A stretch of 64,000 bases of DNA from Williamsia muralis NBRC 105860 (GCF_001598915.1 NZ_BDAP01000001.1:248001-312000); one strand, 5' to 3'; shown: positions 25,208 to 34,310, numbered from the stretch's first letter. The notes: generated by a model from the sequence alone, not told the origin. A program made the numbers and translations.

Positions 25208-25795
25208 ATGGCGGATTTCGAAAAGGCAGAAGTGGAAGCCGCGTTCCGGCACTACTTCATGGTTGGTCAGGTCGCCGAGGACTGGGAAGCGTGGGCGAAC
25301 CTCTTCACCGGTGACGCGACCTACACCGACCACTTCTACGGCACCTTCACCGGACCCGACGAGATCGTCCGCTTCATCGAAGGGACCATGGGCGGCGCAC
25401 CGCACGTCTACAACCCCCTGATCTGGTACGTGATCGACGGACATCGAGTGGTCTATAAGCTGGCCAATCGTGCCGACAATCCGCAGCCCGGCGCTCCGCC
25501 CATCGACTTTCCGTCGCTGCAGATCATCGAGTACGCCGGGGACGGCAAGTGGCGTTCGGAAGAAGACGTGTGGGTGATGGGTGAGATGAAGGCCTTTGCC
25601 AAGAAATATGCCGAGGCATCTGCGCAGTGGCCGCAGACACTCGACGAGAAGCTCAGCCGCAAGGATTGGGGGCCCTGGGTGGACTGGGCACGGCCCGAGC
25701 CTGGACACATCGCGCGGCCATCGTGGGTCGATCGTGAGGGATTCACACCGTTCGCGAGTATCGATGAGATCAATTTCGGCGTTCGTTCGCACTGA
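25208..25795 (+). CDS. SnoaL-like (NTF2 fold) protein
   Basis: 195-residue protein with an N-terminal NTF2-like half: VEAAFRHYFMVGQVAEDWEAW, LFTGDATYTDHFYGTFTGPDEI, VYNPLIWYVIDGHRVVYKLAN. The last ~70 residues (FAKKYAEAS... and a Trp-rich WGPWVDWARPEPGH stretch) extend beyond the usual fold. ATG 25208 follows GGAAGGG; TTG 25205 is the alternative. Same-strand follower of the extradiol dioxygenase at 49 bases, hence possibly acting on its product. Catalysis cannot be assigned. Confidence 0.85.
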   Translation: MADFEKAEVEAAFRHYFMVGQVAEDWEAWANLFTGDATYTDHFYGTFTGPDEIVRFIEGTMGGAPHVYNPLIWYVIDGHRVVYKLANRADNPQPGAPPIDFPSLQIIEYAGDGKWRSEEDVWVMGEMKAFAKKYAEASAQWPQTLDEKLSRKDWGPWVDWARPEPGHIARPSWVDREGFTPFASIDEINFGVRSH

Positions 25796-25804
25796 GTGAC
25801 GCCA

Positions 25805-25845
25805 AAACGGACTGCCCCGGAGTATGGCTCCGGGGCAGTCCGTTT
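25805..25845. terminator. Bidirectional intrinsic terminator
   Basis: Perfect 18-bp stem AAACGGACTGCCCCGGAG / CTCCGGGGCAGTCCGTTT with loop TATGG, between the convergent SnoaL-like (+) and enoyl-CoA hydratase (-) genes. A- and T-rich ends allow it to work in both directions. Confidence 0.9.
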
Positions 25846-25862
25846 GAGTTGGTGCGAGCCGG

Positions 25863-26663
25863 TCAGCGACCCTGCCAGACCGGGGCTCGCTTCTCGGCGA
25901 AAGCCCGCGGTCCCTCCTTGGCGTCTTCGGAGTACGCAATCGCCGGAAGTGCGGCGTTGGTCATCTCCCAGCCGGCGCTTTCATCGGGCCGTTCGCCAGT
26001 CTCGCTCTGCGCCAGTGCGATCCTCTTGGTGGCGGCCACGGCGAGTGGCGCGTTCGACGCGATCTTCTCGGCGAGCGCCAGTGCGGTGTCGACGACATCG
26101 GCCGCCGGTACCACGCGATTGACCAAATGCAGCTCGAGAGCCTGCGCAGCGGTGATCGGTTCGCCGGTCAGCAGCAATTCCATCGCCACGACCGGTGGCA
26201 GTTTGGCAGCGAGGCGGAACGCACCGCCGGCTCCGGCGATCAGACCCCGCGTCACTTCTGGCAGCCCGAACACCGCGGTATCGGCCGCGACGACCAGATC
26301 GCTGGCAAGCACCAGTTCGGTGCCACCGCCGAGGGCGGGTCCGTTGACGGCCGCGATGGTGGGTTTGCTGATCGCCTGTCCGACATAGCCCGCCAGACCC
26401 CACTGCTCGCGTCCTGGCGGGATCACGGGTTCTCCGCGCATGAGGGCCTTGAGGTCGGCGCCGGCACAGAACGCTTTGTCGCCGGCACCGGTGAGCACTA
26501 CCGCGCGAACTTCCGGGTCCTTGTCTGCCTCAGCCAGGGCATCTCCCACTAGAATGCACATCTCGGCATTGACGGCGTTGCGCGCCTGTGGACGATTCAG
26601 GGTGATGAGCATGACGTGCCCGCGGCGCTCGATCAGCGCGGGAGGTTCAGGTGTCTCGGTCAT
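25863..26663 (-). CDS. Enoyl-CoA hydratase
   Basis: Crotonase-family protein of 266 residues, standard length. Signatures: LITLNRPQARNAVNA, AFCAGADLKAL (oxyanion hole), AAVNGPALGGGTELVLASDL, FGLPEVTRGLIAGAGG with the catalytic-type glutamate in PEV, and a C-terminal EGPRAFAEKRAPVWQGR. ATG 26663 follows GGAGGA. Last gene of the minus-strand operon ligase, 101-residue protein, racemase, hydratase. Likely hydrates a 2-enoyl-CoA in the beta-oxidation sequence. Confidence 0.92.
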   Translation of the reverse strand: MTETPEPPALIERRGHVMLITLNRPQARNAVNAEMCILVGDALAEADKDPEVRAVVLTGAGDKAFCAGADLKALMRGEPVIPPGREQWGLAGYVGQAISKPTIAAVNGPALGGGTELVLASDLVVAADTAVFGLPEVTRGLIAGAGGAFRLAAKLPPVVAMELLLTGEPITAAQALELHLVNRVVPAADVVDTALALAEKIASNAPLAVAATKRIALAQSETGERPDESAGWEMTNAALPAIAYSEDAKEGPRAFAEKRAPVWQGR

Positions 26664-26704
26664 GGTTGATTCCTCCAAAGTAGTTGTCGAACAACGGATG
26701 ACGA

Positions 26705-27805
26705 TCAAGCCCAGACGTCCACGGCGTCGACAGCGTGGCGGGGCGGTGATGCAGGCACTGCGGGCGACGTGCGTGAGAACGATGGTGCAGGTGCAGGTTG
26801 GGTGATCCCGTCGATTGTCGTGAACACACCGCGGGACACCATGTGCGGATCGGTCTCGGCTTCGGCAAAAGTCAGGACCGGGGTGACGCAGGCATCGACG
26901 CCGGCGAACGTGGTTGCCCACTCGTCACGAGATCGCGAAGCAAAGCGTTCGGTGAAGAGTTCGCGCATTCGTGGGTAGTTCTTCCGATCGCGCTGGGCGC
27001 CGACCTCGGCCGGATCGATATCGAGAGTCTTCAACAGCATCGAGAAGAATTGCGGTTCCAGGGCCCCGACCGCGACGTACTTGCCGTCGGAGCATTCGTA
27101 GGTGTCATAGAAAGGAGCAGAGCCGTCGAAAACGTTCTCGCCCCGGTCATCCGACCAACGACCGGATCCGCGCATGGCCCACAGCAGGTGTCCGAGTGCC
27201 GGCGTGCCGTTCACGATCGCCGCGTCCACGACCTGACCGCGCCCGGAGGTCTGCCGTTCGACGAGCGCGGAAATGAGGCCGATCAGCAGGAACATCGATC
27301 CGCCACCGAAGTCGCCGAAGAGATTCAGGGGCGGGGCCGGACGTTCACCCGGTCGCCCTACGGCGTGCAGCAGCCCGGTCAATGCGATGTAGTTCAGGTC
27401 GTGGCCGGCCTCCATCGCCCGAGGCCCGGTTTGTCCCCATCCGGTCATGCGACCGTAGATGAGACGTGGATTGAGTTCGGCGGCGTCGTCGGGGCCGAGG
27501 CCGACGCGTTCTGCCACGCCCGGGCGAAATCCCTCGATCAAGATGTCAGCCTGTTGCACAAGGCGTTTCACCTCGAGCAGGTCGCCGGAGTTCTTGAGGT
27601 CGGCTTCGACGATTGTTCGGCCTCGAAGCCCGGCACCTGATGGTTGTCCGGGCGCAGGGAGCCCACCTCGTCGCTGAACGCGCACCACGTCGGCACCTAG
27701 ATCTCCCAGCACCATCGCGGCGTGGGGACCCGGGCCGACGCCGGCGAGTTCGAGCACCCGGATTCCGGCGAGAGGACCTCTGGCGGGAATGCGGTGATCA
27801 GTCAC
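26705..27805 (-). CDS. CaiB/BaiF family protein, alpha-methylacyl-CoA racemase-like
   Basis: 366 residues. In addition to the family opening (LAGIRVLELAGVGPGPHAAMVLGDLG), it shows the residues that mark racemases: histidine in GHDLNYIALTG, aspartate in LFGDFGGGSM and glutamate in DTYECSDGKYVAVG, equivalent to the catalytic set of mycobacterial MCR. It would epimerise 2-methylacyl-CoA esters so that only the S form enters beta-oxidation. GTG 27805 overlaps the upstream 101-residue gene by eight bases. Its presence points to a 2-methyl-branched substrate. Confidence 0.87.
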   Translation of the reverse strand: MTDHRIPARGPLAGIRVLELAGVGPGPHAAMVLGDLGADVVRVQRRGGLPAPGQPSGAGLRGRTIVEADLKNSGDLLEVKRLVQQADILIEGFRPGVAERVGLGPDDAAELNPRLIYGRMTGWGQTGPRAMEAGHDLNYIALTGLLHAVGRPGERPAPPLNLFGDFGGGSMFLLIGLISALVERQTSGRGQVVDAAIVNGTPALGHLLWAMRGSGRWSDDRGENVFDGSAPFYDTYECSDGKYVAVGALEPQFFSMLLKTLDIDPAEVGAQRDRKNYPRMRELFTERFASRSRDEWATTFAGVDACVTPVLTFAEAETDPHMVSRGVFTTIDGITQPAPAPSFSRTSPAVPASPPRHAVDAVDVWA

Positions 27806-28103
27806 TGGAGGGAAGTGGCTTGGCGCTCTTGATGTCCAAAGGTGTGCCGCCGAGAGAAAGGCTTCCGGCACCGGGCTTGGTGACAAGGATTTCGACGGTG
27901 TCGGCAGCATCGACGTAGCGTTTGCCGATCTGAGTGCCGCCGTCGAGTCCGGCGGCCGGCGTGAGGCCTGGAGTCGGCGTCTGCGCCACATCGATCATCG
28001 GCTGGCCGCCGCAATCGAGTTCCGAATCACCGTTTGCCGCTTTGATGATGATGACCTGCGTGCCACAAACCTGGCTTTGCAGACGAGTTCCGGTTTTCAA
28101 CAC
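27798..28103 (-). CDS. Conserved small protein of unknown function
   Basis: 101 residues from GTG 28103, preceded by GGGAGA. It has two cysteines near the N-terminus (QSQVCGTQV and ELDCGGQP, about 20 apart), a glycine/proline stretch, and a C-terminal VEILVTKPGAGSLSLGGTPL segment. No catalytic motif is recognised. The two cysteines could bind metal or form a disulphide. It is translationally coupled to the racemase and sits directly behind the acyl-CoA ligase, so it probably assists an acyl-CoA step. Confidence 0.78.
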   Translation of the reverse strand: MLKTGTRLQSQVCGTQVIIIKAANGDSELDCGGQPMIDVAQTPTPGLTPAAGLDGGTQIGKRYVDAADTVEILVTKPGAGSLSLGGTPLDIKSAKPLPSSD

Positions 28104-28154
28104 GGTGTCTCCCTTGTACTAGTTGTTGATTCAACGCCCCGGGGTCACCCCCGG

Positions 28155-29666
28155 TTACGCGGATGATGCCGCCGACGGTTCGACGATGTCCGCTACGACT
28201 TTCTTGCGCAATATCTTTCCCGTTGCGGTTGTCGGGAGATCGTCGAGAAAAACAATCCGGTCCGGCGTGCGCGAGCCTCGGAGGCGTTCCCGAACGTAAG
28301 TCCGCAACTCCTCGGCATCGGGGTTGGCCTCCGGCTCGACAACCACTGCAGCGACGATTGCCTCACCCCAGTGATCGTCGGGCACACCGACGACCACCAC
28401 CGAACGTACCGAAGGATGTTGTACTAGTACGTCTTCGATCTCGGCAGGCGCGATGTTCTCGCCGCCGCGAATTATGGTGTCGTCGTTGCGGCCGACGATG
28501 AACAGGAAACCCTCGGAGTCGGTGTATGCGAGGTCCTTGGTGGGGAACCATCCCTCGGCGTCGAGGACCGACCCGGCCCCCATGTACTCGCCGGAGACCT
28601 GCGGTCCGCGAACCCACAGCTCGCCTTGCTCGCCTGCGACCACCGGGACGCCATCGGCGTTCCGCAGCTGGATCTCGATGCCCGGTACCGGCCGTCCGAT
28701 GGATCCCAGACGCGCCTGCACAGCAGGGTCGTCACTTTCCAGCGCGGCGCGGTGATCCTCGGGTCCCAGAAGCGCGATGGTCGAACTCGTCTCGGTCAGT
28801 CCGTATGCGTTGACGAAACCGGCTCCGGGGAATGCGCGCAGCGCAGCTTCGAGCGTCGGACGCGGCATCCTTGCTCCGCCGTAGGACAGCGATCTGAGTG
28901 TGGGGACGTCGGCGGGCTCGCCGGCCAGAACATCGACGATGCGGTCCAACATCGTCGGCACGACCATTGCGGATGTTGCACCTTCACGACGCACAAGTTC
29001 CACCCATGCGCGCGCATCGAACTGCGGGAGATAGATCATGCGCCGACCTGCGTAAATGTTGGTCAGGATCGTCCCCATGCCGGCGATGTGGTACGGAGGG
29101 ACGCTGATCACCGCACCGTCTGATTCGGCCGCCGACCCGTATTCCACCGTGCTCATGACGTAGCTGAGCAGGTGACTGTGCCGGAGGATCACACCTTTGG
29201 GCGCAGATGTCGTTCCACTGGTGAACAGGACGATCGCCGGATCGTCCGGGTCGACGGTGGCGGCGGGTAGAGGATCCGCTGCGGCGGCACGCGACACCGC
29301 GGCGAACTGATCGGTGGTCATCACGTCGAGAACGGAGGACAGTTCGGAAACGTATCTGGGGTCCGCGATGACTAGAGGTGAGTCGGTGCGTGCGATCAAC
29401 TGCTCGAGTTGGGCAGTTGCCAACCGGTAGTTCACTGGCACGAACGGAACACCTGCATGGGCGGTGGCGAACAGCAGTACTGGAAGTTCCAGCCCGGAGT
29501 TCCCGAGGAAGACGACGTTCTTGGCGCCGGTCTCCGCGATGACGGTCGCCGCGCCGGCAACCAGTTCGCCGAACTCGGCGTAAGTCAGCGACGTGTCATC
29601 GACCGTGATCGCCGTCTGGTCGGGGTTGCCCGACATCGCCATGTCCAAGATCAGCGAGATGCTCAT
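28155..29666 (-). CDS. Acyl-CoA synthetase (AMP-forming ligase)
   Basis: 503-residue ANL-superfamily ligase. The P-loop is FTSGTTSAPKGVILRHSHL (~165-185), then VNAYGLTETSST, GWFPTKDLAYTDSEG (adenylate-binding aspartate) and the C-terminal lysine in TTATGKILRKK. It activates a carboxylic acid as CoA thioester with ATP. ATG 29666 follows GGAAG. First gene of a four-gene operon whose promoter carries regulon site N. Confidence 0.92.
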   Translation of the reverse strand: MSISLILDMAMSGNPDQTAITVDDTSLTYAEFGELVAGAATVIAETGAKNVVFLGNSGLELPVLLFATAHAGVPFVPVNYRLATAQLEQLIARTDSPLVIADPRYVSELSSVLDVMTTDQFAAVSRAAAADPLPAATVDPDDPAIVLFTSGTTSAPKGVILRHSHLLSYVMSTVEYGSAAESDGAVISVPPYHIAGMGTILTNIYAGRRMIYLPQFDARAWVELVRREGATSAMVVPTMLDRIVDVLAGEPADVPTLRSLSYGGARMPRPTLEAALRAFPGAGFVNAYGLTETSSTIALLGPEDHRAALESDDPAVQARLGSIGRPVPGIEIQLRNADGVPVVAGEQGELWVRGPQVSGEYMGAGSVLDAEGWFPTKDLAYTDSEGFLFIVGRNDDTIIRGGENIAPAEIEDVLVQHPSVRSVVVVGVPDDHWGEAIVAAVVVEPEANPDAEELRTYVRERLRGSRTPDRIVFLDDLPTTATGKILRKKVVADIVEPSAASSA

Positions 29667-29796
29667 ACAGACTTCCAAATCTCTCGTGTGACGTGGACTC
29701 CACGTACAGGACCTCAGGACCGCCTCGACGACGGATGTAGTCGAATGTTCCGGCAGAATGACGTGGGTCACTTCTAGGTGAAACCATAGTAGATCA

Positions 29797-29810
29797 TCTG
29801 ACACATTGTC
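29797..29810 (-). promoter_or_regulatory. Regulon operator N (upstream of the acyl-CoA ligase operon)
   Basis: TCTGACACATTGTC; on the minus strand GACAATGTGTCAGA, with GACA/TGTC symmetry. It lies 131 bp before ATG 29666 in the 345-bp divergent gap shared with the FadE34-like gene. Confidence 0.55.
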
Positions 29811-29943
29811 TACGCGTTGGCCGAATCAGTTCCCCTTGGGACTGCTGACGACCATTTATGCAGTTCAGAACCAACTATCTGGACTGCGCCAGCCTCCTGG
29901 ACGGTTTGTAGCCTCGTTCTACAGCGAGCCTTGAATATCCGTG

Positions 29944-29961
29944 ATCTGACATCTAGGGTCA
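29944..29961 (-). promoter_or_regulatory. Regulon operator O (upstream of the FadE34-like gene)
   Basis: ATCTGACATCTAGGGTCA; on the minus strand TGACCCTAGATGTCAGAT, the six-base-spacer form also seen at 35732 and 37857. It lies 50 bp upstream of ATG 30012. Apart from sites N and O, I see nothing else in 29667-30011. Confidence 0.68.
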
Positions 29962-30011
29962 GTTGCGTATGCCGAAAGGCGAACGAGTTCGCAAATCGAA
30001 AGGTGGCCGAG

Positions 30012-32156
30012 ATGGCGCTTGCCATATCCTCCGAACACATTGACCTGGCAGATGCCGCAGCAGGGCATCTCGCGCGCCATGGTGTTCGCCAGGCCGCGCG
30101 CGACTCCCTTGACGGAAAAGCTGATCTGGGGAAGTTCTGGTCCAGCACTGCGGACCTCGGCTGGCTCGGCCTGCACCTTCCGGAAGAATATGGTGGCTCG
30201 GGCTACGGCATCGCGGAGTTGACCGTTGTACTCGAGACGATGGGGCACGATCTGGCACCCGGGCCGTTCCTGCCGACGGTCATCGCGTCGGCCGTCATCG
30301 CGCACGCCGGCGACACCGACCTCAAGGCGGAAGTCCTCCCCGGGCTGGCGGACGGATCAACGGTTGGTGGGGTCGGCCTCGCGACCGGATTGTCTCTCGA
30401 CACCGACGGCTCGATCAGCGGCCAGGTGCGCGCCGTGTTGTCGGCTCCGGAGGCAGACCTACTCGTCCTCGCGCTCGGCGACGATCTCGTGGTGCTCGAC
30501 AAGACTGCTCCCGGCGTCGACATCACTGCTGCGAAGGCCCTCGACACCACCCGCGGGCTCGGTACGGTCTCGTGCTCGGGTGTGACGGTCCCGGCCAATC
30601 GAATTTTCCGCGGCGCAACACGTTCGGGACGAAGCATCCTGCGCATTCTCGCGTCGGCGGAGGCCATCGGCGGGGCGTTGGCTTGTCTGGAGATGGCGAC
30701 CGATTACGCAAAAGTCCGTGAACAGTTCGGGCGAACCATCGGCTCTTTCCAGGCGGTCAAGCATCACTGTGCCAATATGCTCATCGCCACCGAGGCGACC
30801 ATTGCGAGCACGTGGGATGCCGCCCGCGCGAACGACATCGACGGGACCTGGTTCGCTGCGGCTGTCGCTGCCTCCTACGCGGGTCCGACACAACTCAAGA
30901 ACGCACGGATGAACATCCAACTCCACGGTGGCATCGGCTTCACCTGGGAGCACGATGCGCACCTGTATCTGCGCCGGGCAACCACGGTCGCCGCCATCCT
31001 GTCCGACGGAACCGATCCGTTGTCCGACATCGTCGCCGCCTACCGGGCCGGACAGGCCCAGGGTGCGTCGTTCGAGCTGCCCGAAGAAGCCGAATCGTTC
31101 CGCGCTGCTGCGCGCACCGAGGCAGAGGCTGTTCGGTCCCTGCCCGAGGCTCAGCGTCGCGATCACCTCGTCGACAGCGGATACTTTGTCCCGCACTGGC
31201 GTAAGCCCTGGGGACGTGAGGCCGGGGCAATCGAGCAGTTGGTCATCGAGGAGGAATTCGAGGGCATCGACCTTCCCGACCTGGGAATCACAGGCTGGGT
31301 CAATCTGACCATCGCGCAGGTGGGTTCGGATGACCAGCGCAACCGCTGGATCGAGCCTGTGCTCCGCGGGCGGGACCAATGGTGCCAGCTGTTCAGCGAG
31401 CCCGGCGCCGGATCGGATGCCGCCGCCGTCCGGACCGTCGGGAAGAAGGTCGACGGTGGCTGGCGGGTGACCGGCCAAAAGGTCTGGACCAGTGTGGCTC
31501 TCGAATGCCAGTGGGGCCTCGCGACCGTCCGCACCGATCCTGATGCATCCAAGCATGCGGGAGTATCGATGATGGCAATCGACCTTTCGTCCGAGGGCGT
31601 CCAGATCCGCCCATTGCGTGAGATCACCGGTGACGCGCTGTTCAACGAGGTGTTCTTCGACGAAGTCTTCGTGCCCGACTCCGATGTGGTCGGGGGAGTG
31701 GGCGAAGGCTGGAAGGTCGCCCGCGCCACCCTGGGCAACGAACGCGTATCCATCGGTGGCGGAAGCGGTTCCATCGCATTCGGTACGGCAGAGTTGGTGA
31801 AGTTACTCGACGAAACCGGATCGACTGACGGCGAGCACCGCGTCGGCGAGATGATTGCCGAAGCCCACGCACTCCGGCTGCTGAATCTGCGGCAGGCTGC
31901 CCGCGCGGTGATCGGTGCGGGTCCCGGGCCGGAGGCCAACGTCACCAAGTTGGTCAAAGCGGAGCATTCGCAGCGTATTACCGAGCTCGGTATCGATCTG
32001 GCCGGCACCGCGGCGGTCACCGGCGATACTCCAGAGTTGACCTACGCTTACCTCTTCGCACGTTGTCTGACCATCGCCGGTGGTACATCGGAGATCATGC
32101 GCAACACCATCGCCGAACGCCTTCTCGGGCTGCCTCGCGATCCCTTGGCGCGATGA
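30012..32156 (+). CDS. Two-domain acyl-CoA dehydrogenase, FadE34-like
   Basis: 714 residues formed by two acyl-CoA dehydrogenase units in tandem, close in length and plan to mycobacterial FadE34, which works on steroid side-chain CoA esters. Unit 1 (~1-345) has DLGWLGLHLPEEYGGSGYG and a C-terminal REQFGRTIGSFQAVKH ... NIQLHGGIGFTWEHDAH. Unit 2 (~370-714) has QLFSEPGAGSDAAAVRTVG, GQKVWTSVA, and ends FARCLTIAGGTSEIMRNTIA. Usually only one half binds FAD and is catalytic. ATG 30012 follows AAGGTGG. It overlaps the following CaiB gene by ATGA. Confidence 0.9.
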   Translation: MALAISSEHIDLADAAAGHLARHGVRQAARDSLDGKADLGKFWSSTADLGWLGLHLPEEYGGSGYGIAELTVVLETMGHDLAPGPFLPTVIASAVIAHAGDTDLKAEVLPGLADGSTVGGVGLATGLSLDTDGSISGQVRAVLSAPEADLLVLALGDDLVVLDKTAPGVDITAAKALDTTRGLGTVSCSGVTVPANRIFRGATRSGRSILRILASAEAIGGALACLEMATDYAKVREQFGRTIGSFQAVKHHCANMLIATEATIASTWDAARANDIDGTWFAAAVAASYAGPTQLKNARMNIQLHGGIGFTWEHDAHLYLRRATTVAAILSDGTDPLSDIVAAYRAGQAQGASFELPEEAESFRAAARTEAEAVRSLPEAQRRDHLVDSGYFVPHWRKPWGREAGAIEQLVIEEEFEGIDLPDLGITGWVNLTIAQVGSDDQRNRWIEPVLRGRDQWCQLFSEPGAGSDAAAVRTVGKKVDGGWRVTGQKVWTSVALECQWGLATVRTDPDASKHAGVSMMAIDLSSEGVQIRPLREITGDALFNEVFFDEVFVPDSDVVGGVGEGWKVARATLGNERVSIGGGSGSIAFGTAELVKLLDETGSTDGEHRVGEMIAEAHALRLLNLRQAARAVIGAGPGPEANVTKLVKAEHSQRITELGIDLAGTAAVTGDTPELTYAYLFARCLTIAGGTSEIMRNTIAERLLGLPRDPLAR

Positions 32157-33343
32157 CAAGCACACACCCGTTGCCGCTCAACGGCATCACCGTGATCAGT
32201 CTTGAGCAGGCGGTAGCGGCCCCGTATGCCACCCGGCAACTGGCTGATCTCGGTGCGCGGGTCATCAAGATCGAACGCCCCGGTGCCGGTGACTTCGCGC
32301 GGGGCTATGACGAGACGGTGCACGGCGAATCGAGCTACTTCGTCTGGCTGAACCGGTCGAAAGAATCTCTCACCCTCGACCTCAAGAGCGCTGCGGGGCA
32401 GAAGGTACTGCGGGAACTGGTCGCCGGCGCGGACGTATTCCTCCAGAACCTGGGGCCCGGCGCGACAAGCCGGATGGGTCTTGGCGCAGACGCCCTCAAG
32501 GAATTACATCCACGCCTGGTCGTATGCGACATCACCGGTTATGGCGAAGGGCCGTGGCAATCGCGCAAAGCCTACGACCTGCTGGTGCAGGCCGAAGCCG
32601 GGTTGCTTGCAGTCAGCGGTACTGAGGATGATGTGGCGAAGGCGGGTATCTCGGTCGCAGACATCGCGGCCGGGAGCTTCGCGTACTCGGGGATCCTTGC
32701 CGCGCTCTATACGCGCGCGATGACGGGAGAGGCTCCGGCAGTCACGGTCTCGCTGTTCGAGGCTTTGGCTGAATGGATGGGTTCGCCGATGTACTACTCG
32801 CAATACGGCGGCACACCCGCGCGTCGCACCGGCGCCAGGCACGCGACCATCGCCCCCTATGGTCCGTTCACCGCGGGAGACGGCGGCACGGTGCTTTTGG
32901 CCATTCAGAATCAGCCCGAATGGGAGCGCCTGTGCACGGAGGTCTTGGACCTTCCGGATCTGGTAGACGACCCGAGATTTGCGAAAAACCCTGCCCGCGT
33001 TCTTCATCGCGAGGAGCTGGAGGCCATCATCACCGCGGCCATCGAACCCTTCAGCGCGGACGAACTCGAAGAACAACTCGAAAACGCTGGGGTTGCCAAC
33101 GCCAGGATGAACACCATGGCGCAACTGTGGGATCACCCGGTGCTCTCCGAACGAGATCGCTGGCGTGACGTAAAGACGCCTGGCGGGCACATCCGGGCGC
33201 TGTTACCGCCCGCCACCCTGCGGGGGGTCGAATCCCGGATGGATCCGGTTCCGGCACTGGGCGAACACACCGCGGCGATTCTGAGAGAACTGGGCAGGTC
33301 CGATACCGACATTGCCGAGTTGCGCGAACAGAGGGTCATCTAG
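32153..33343 (+). CDS. CaiB/BaiF family CoA-transferase
   Basis: 396 residues. The family opening VISLEQAVAAPYATRQLADL is followed by VIKIERPGAGDFARGYDE, ESLTLDLKSAAG, and the nucleophilic aspartate position in SVADIAAGSFAYSGILAAL. The C-terminal domain has GTVLLAIQNQPEWERLC and VANARMNTMAQLWDHP. The racemase His/Glu set is not present, so transfer of CoA between carboxylates is more likely than racemisation. Coupled to the double acyl-CoA dehydrogenase by ATGA. Confidence 0.88.
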   Translation: MTSTHPLPLNGITVISLEQAVAAPYATRQLADLGARVIKIERPGAGDFARGYDETVHGESSYFVWLNRSKESLTLDLKSAAGQKVLRELVAGADVFLQNLGPGATSRMGLGADALKELHPRLVVCDITGYGEGPWQSRKAYDLLVQAEAGLLAVSGTEDDVAKAGISVADIAAGSFAYSGILAALYTRAMTGEAPAVTVSLFEALAEWMGSPMYYSQYGGTPARRTGARHATIAPYGPFTAGDGGTVLLAIQNQPEWERLCTEVLDLPDLVDDPRFAKNPARVLHREELEAIITAAIEPFSADELEEQLENAGVANARMNTMAQLWDHPVLSERDRWRDVKTPGGHIRALLPPATLRGVESRMDPVPALGEHTAAILRELGRSDTDIAELREQRVI

Positions 33344-33353
33344 ATCGACCTTC

Positions 33354-33435
33354 GGACCACAAGTGCACATCGTCCAGCCACGAACACATGTTGTGCAACA
33401 TGTGCTTGTGACTGAACGGTGTGCTTTTGTGGTCC
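33354..33435. repeat. Long imperfect hairpin at a convergent junction
   Basis: Outer arms GGACCACAAGTGCAC (33354-33368) and GTGTGCTTTTGTGGTCC (33419-33435) enclose a perfect inner palindrome, CACATGTTG-TG-CAACATGTG (33385-33404). It sits between the convergent CaiB and SDR genes. Possible 21-bp spacing of the half-units suggests a relation to the repeats at 20507 and 41730, but base identity is low. It may also act as the terminator. Confidence 0.5.
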
Positions 33436-33448
33436 TCGCCAGAAGTGG

Positions 33449-34219
33449 CTACTTCGGCTGGAACCGCAACGCGCCGTCGATGCGGATGACTTCACCGTTG
33501 AGATAGTCGTTCTTGGCGATGTGCTCGACCAGAGCCGCGTACTCCGACGGGCTCCCCATCCGGTTTGGGTAGGGAACCGTTGATCCCCAGTGTTTTTCGG
33601 CCTCTTCGCGCTCCATCTGGAACGCCGGGGTGAAGAAGGTACCCGGAGCAATGGCCATCACACGGATGCCCTGCTTCGTCAGGTCGCGGGCGGCAGGCAG
33701 TGTCAGTCCCACGACACCACCCTTGGCGGCCGAGTAGGCCGTCTGGCCGATCTGTCCCTCGAACGCGGCGATGCTTGCGGTGTTGACGATGACGCCACGG
33801 TTGCCGACTTCGTCGGGCTCGTTCTTGGACATCGCGGCAGCGCCGAGACGCAGCACGTTGAAGGTCCCGTTTAGGAAGAGGTTGATGTACCACTGGAACT
33901 GCTCGAACGAGGCCGGCTCACCGTCGCGACCGACGACGCGTGACGCGCCGGCCGAACCGCCGTGGGCATTGACGACGATACGAAGAGGCGCAAGCTCATT
34001 GGCGACCGCGAGCGCCGCGTTGACACTGCCCTCGTCGAGCACGTCGGTGCTGACGTACCGTACGTGATCGCCGAGCTCGACTTCGAGGGCCTTGCCTTTC
34101 TCGTCGTTGAGGTCGGCGATGACGACGGAGGTGCCAGCGGCGGCCAGGGTGCGAACCGTGGCCTCACCGAGACCGCCGGCGCCACCGGTGACGAGCGCGG
34201 ATGCGCGACTGATATCCAT
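33449..34219 (-). CDS. SDR family 3-hydroxyacyl-CoA dehydrogenase-like
   Basis: 256-residue Rossmann oxidoreductase. NAD-binding motif [16 protein letters not shown], the [23 protein letters not shown] segment with catalytic YSAAK, and [11 protein letters not shown] closely match type-10 17beta-HSD / 2-methyl-3-hydroxyacyl-CoA dehydrogenases. It probably oxidises a 3-hydroxyacyl-CoA (possibly 2-methyl-branched) with NAD+. The ATG at 34219 follows a GGAAAC-containing leader. Single-gene unit, with regulon site L 75 bp upstream. Confidence 0.9.
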   Translation of the reverse strand: MDISRASALVTGGAGGLGEATVRTLAAAGTSVVIADLNDEKGKALEVELGDHVRYVSTDVLDEGSVNAALAVANELAPLRIVVNAHGGSAGASRVVGRDGEPASFEQFQWYINLFLNGTFNVLRLGAAAMSKNEPDEVGNRGVIVNTASIAAFEGQIGQTAYSAAKGGVVGLTLPAARDLTKQGIRVMAIAPGTFFTPAFQMEREEAEKHWGSTVPYPNRMGSPSEYAALVEHIAKNDYLNGEVIRIDGALRFQPK

Positions 34220-34293
34220 CTGGAGTTTCCTCTCCTGCCTCGGCACTTCGATCGAGCGCCGACGTGGCTTATAGAACCGAACTCCATCAAAGA

Positions 34294-34310
34294 TGACATA
34301 ATTGTCAGAA
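34294..34310 (+). promoter_or_regulatory. Regulon operator L (upstream of the SDR)
   Basis: TGACATAATTGTCAGAA, an excellent match to TGAC-N5-TGTCAGA with symmetrical TGACA/TGTCA core. It is 74 bp upstream of ATG 34219 and also within 100 bp of the 3' end of the double-TetR gene. Confidence 0.7.

Noticed and set aside
29817-30011. 65-residue N-terminal extension of the FadE34-like protein
   Set aside because: It would place regulon site O inside the gene; ATG 30012 has a ribosome-binding site and gives a length close to FadE34.
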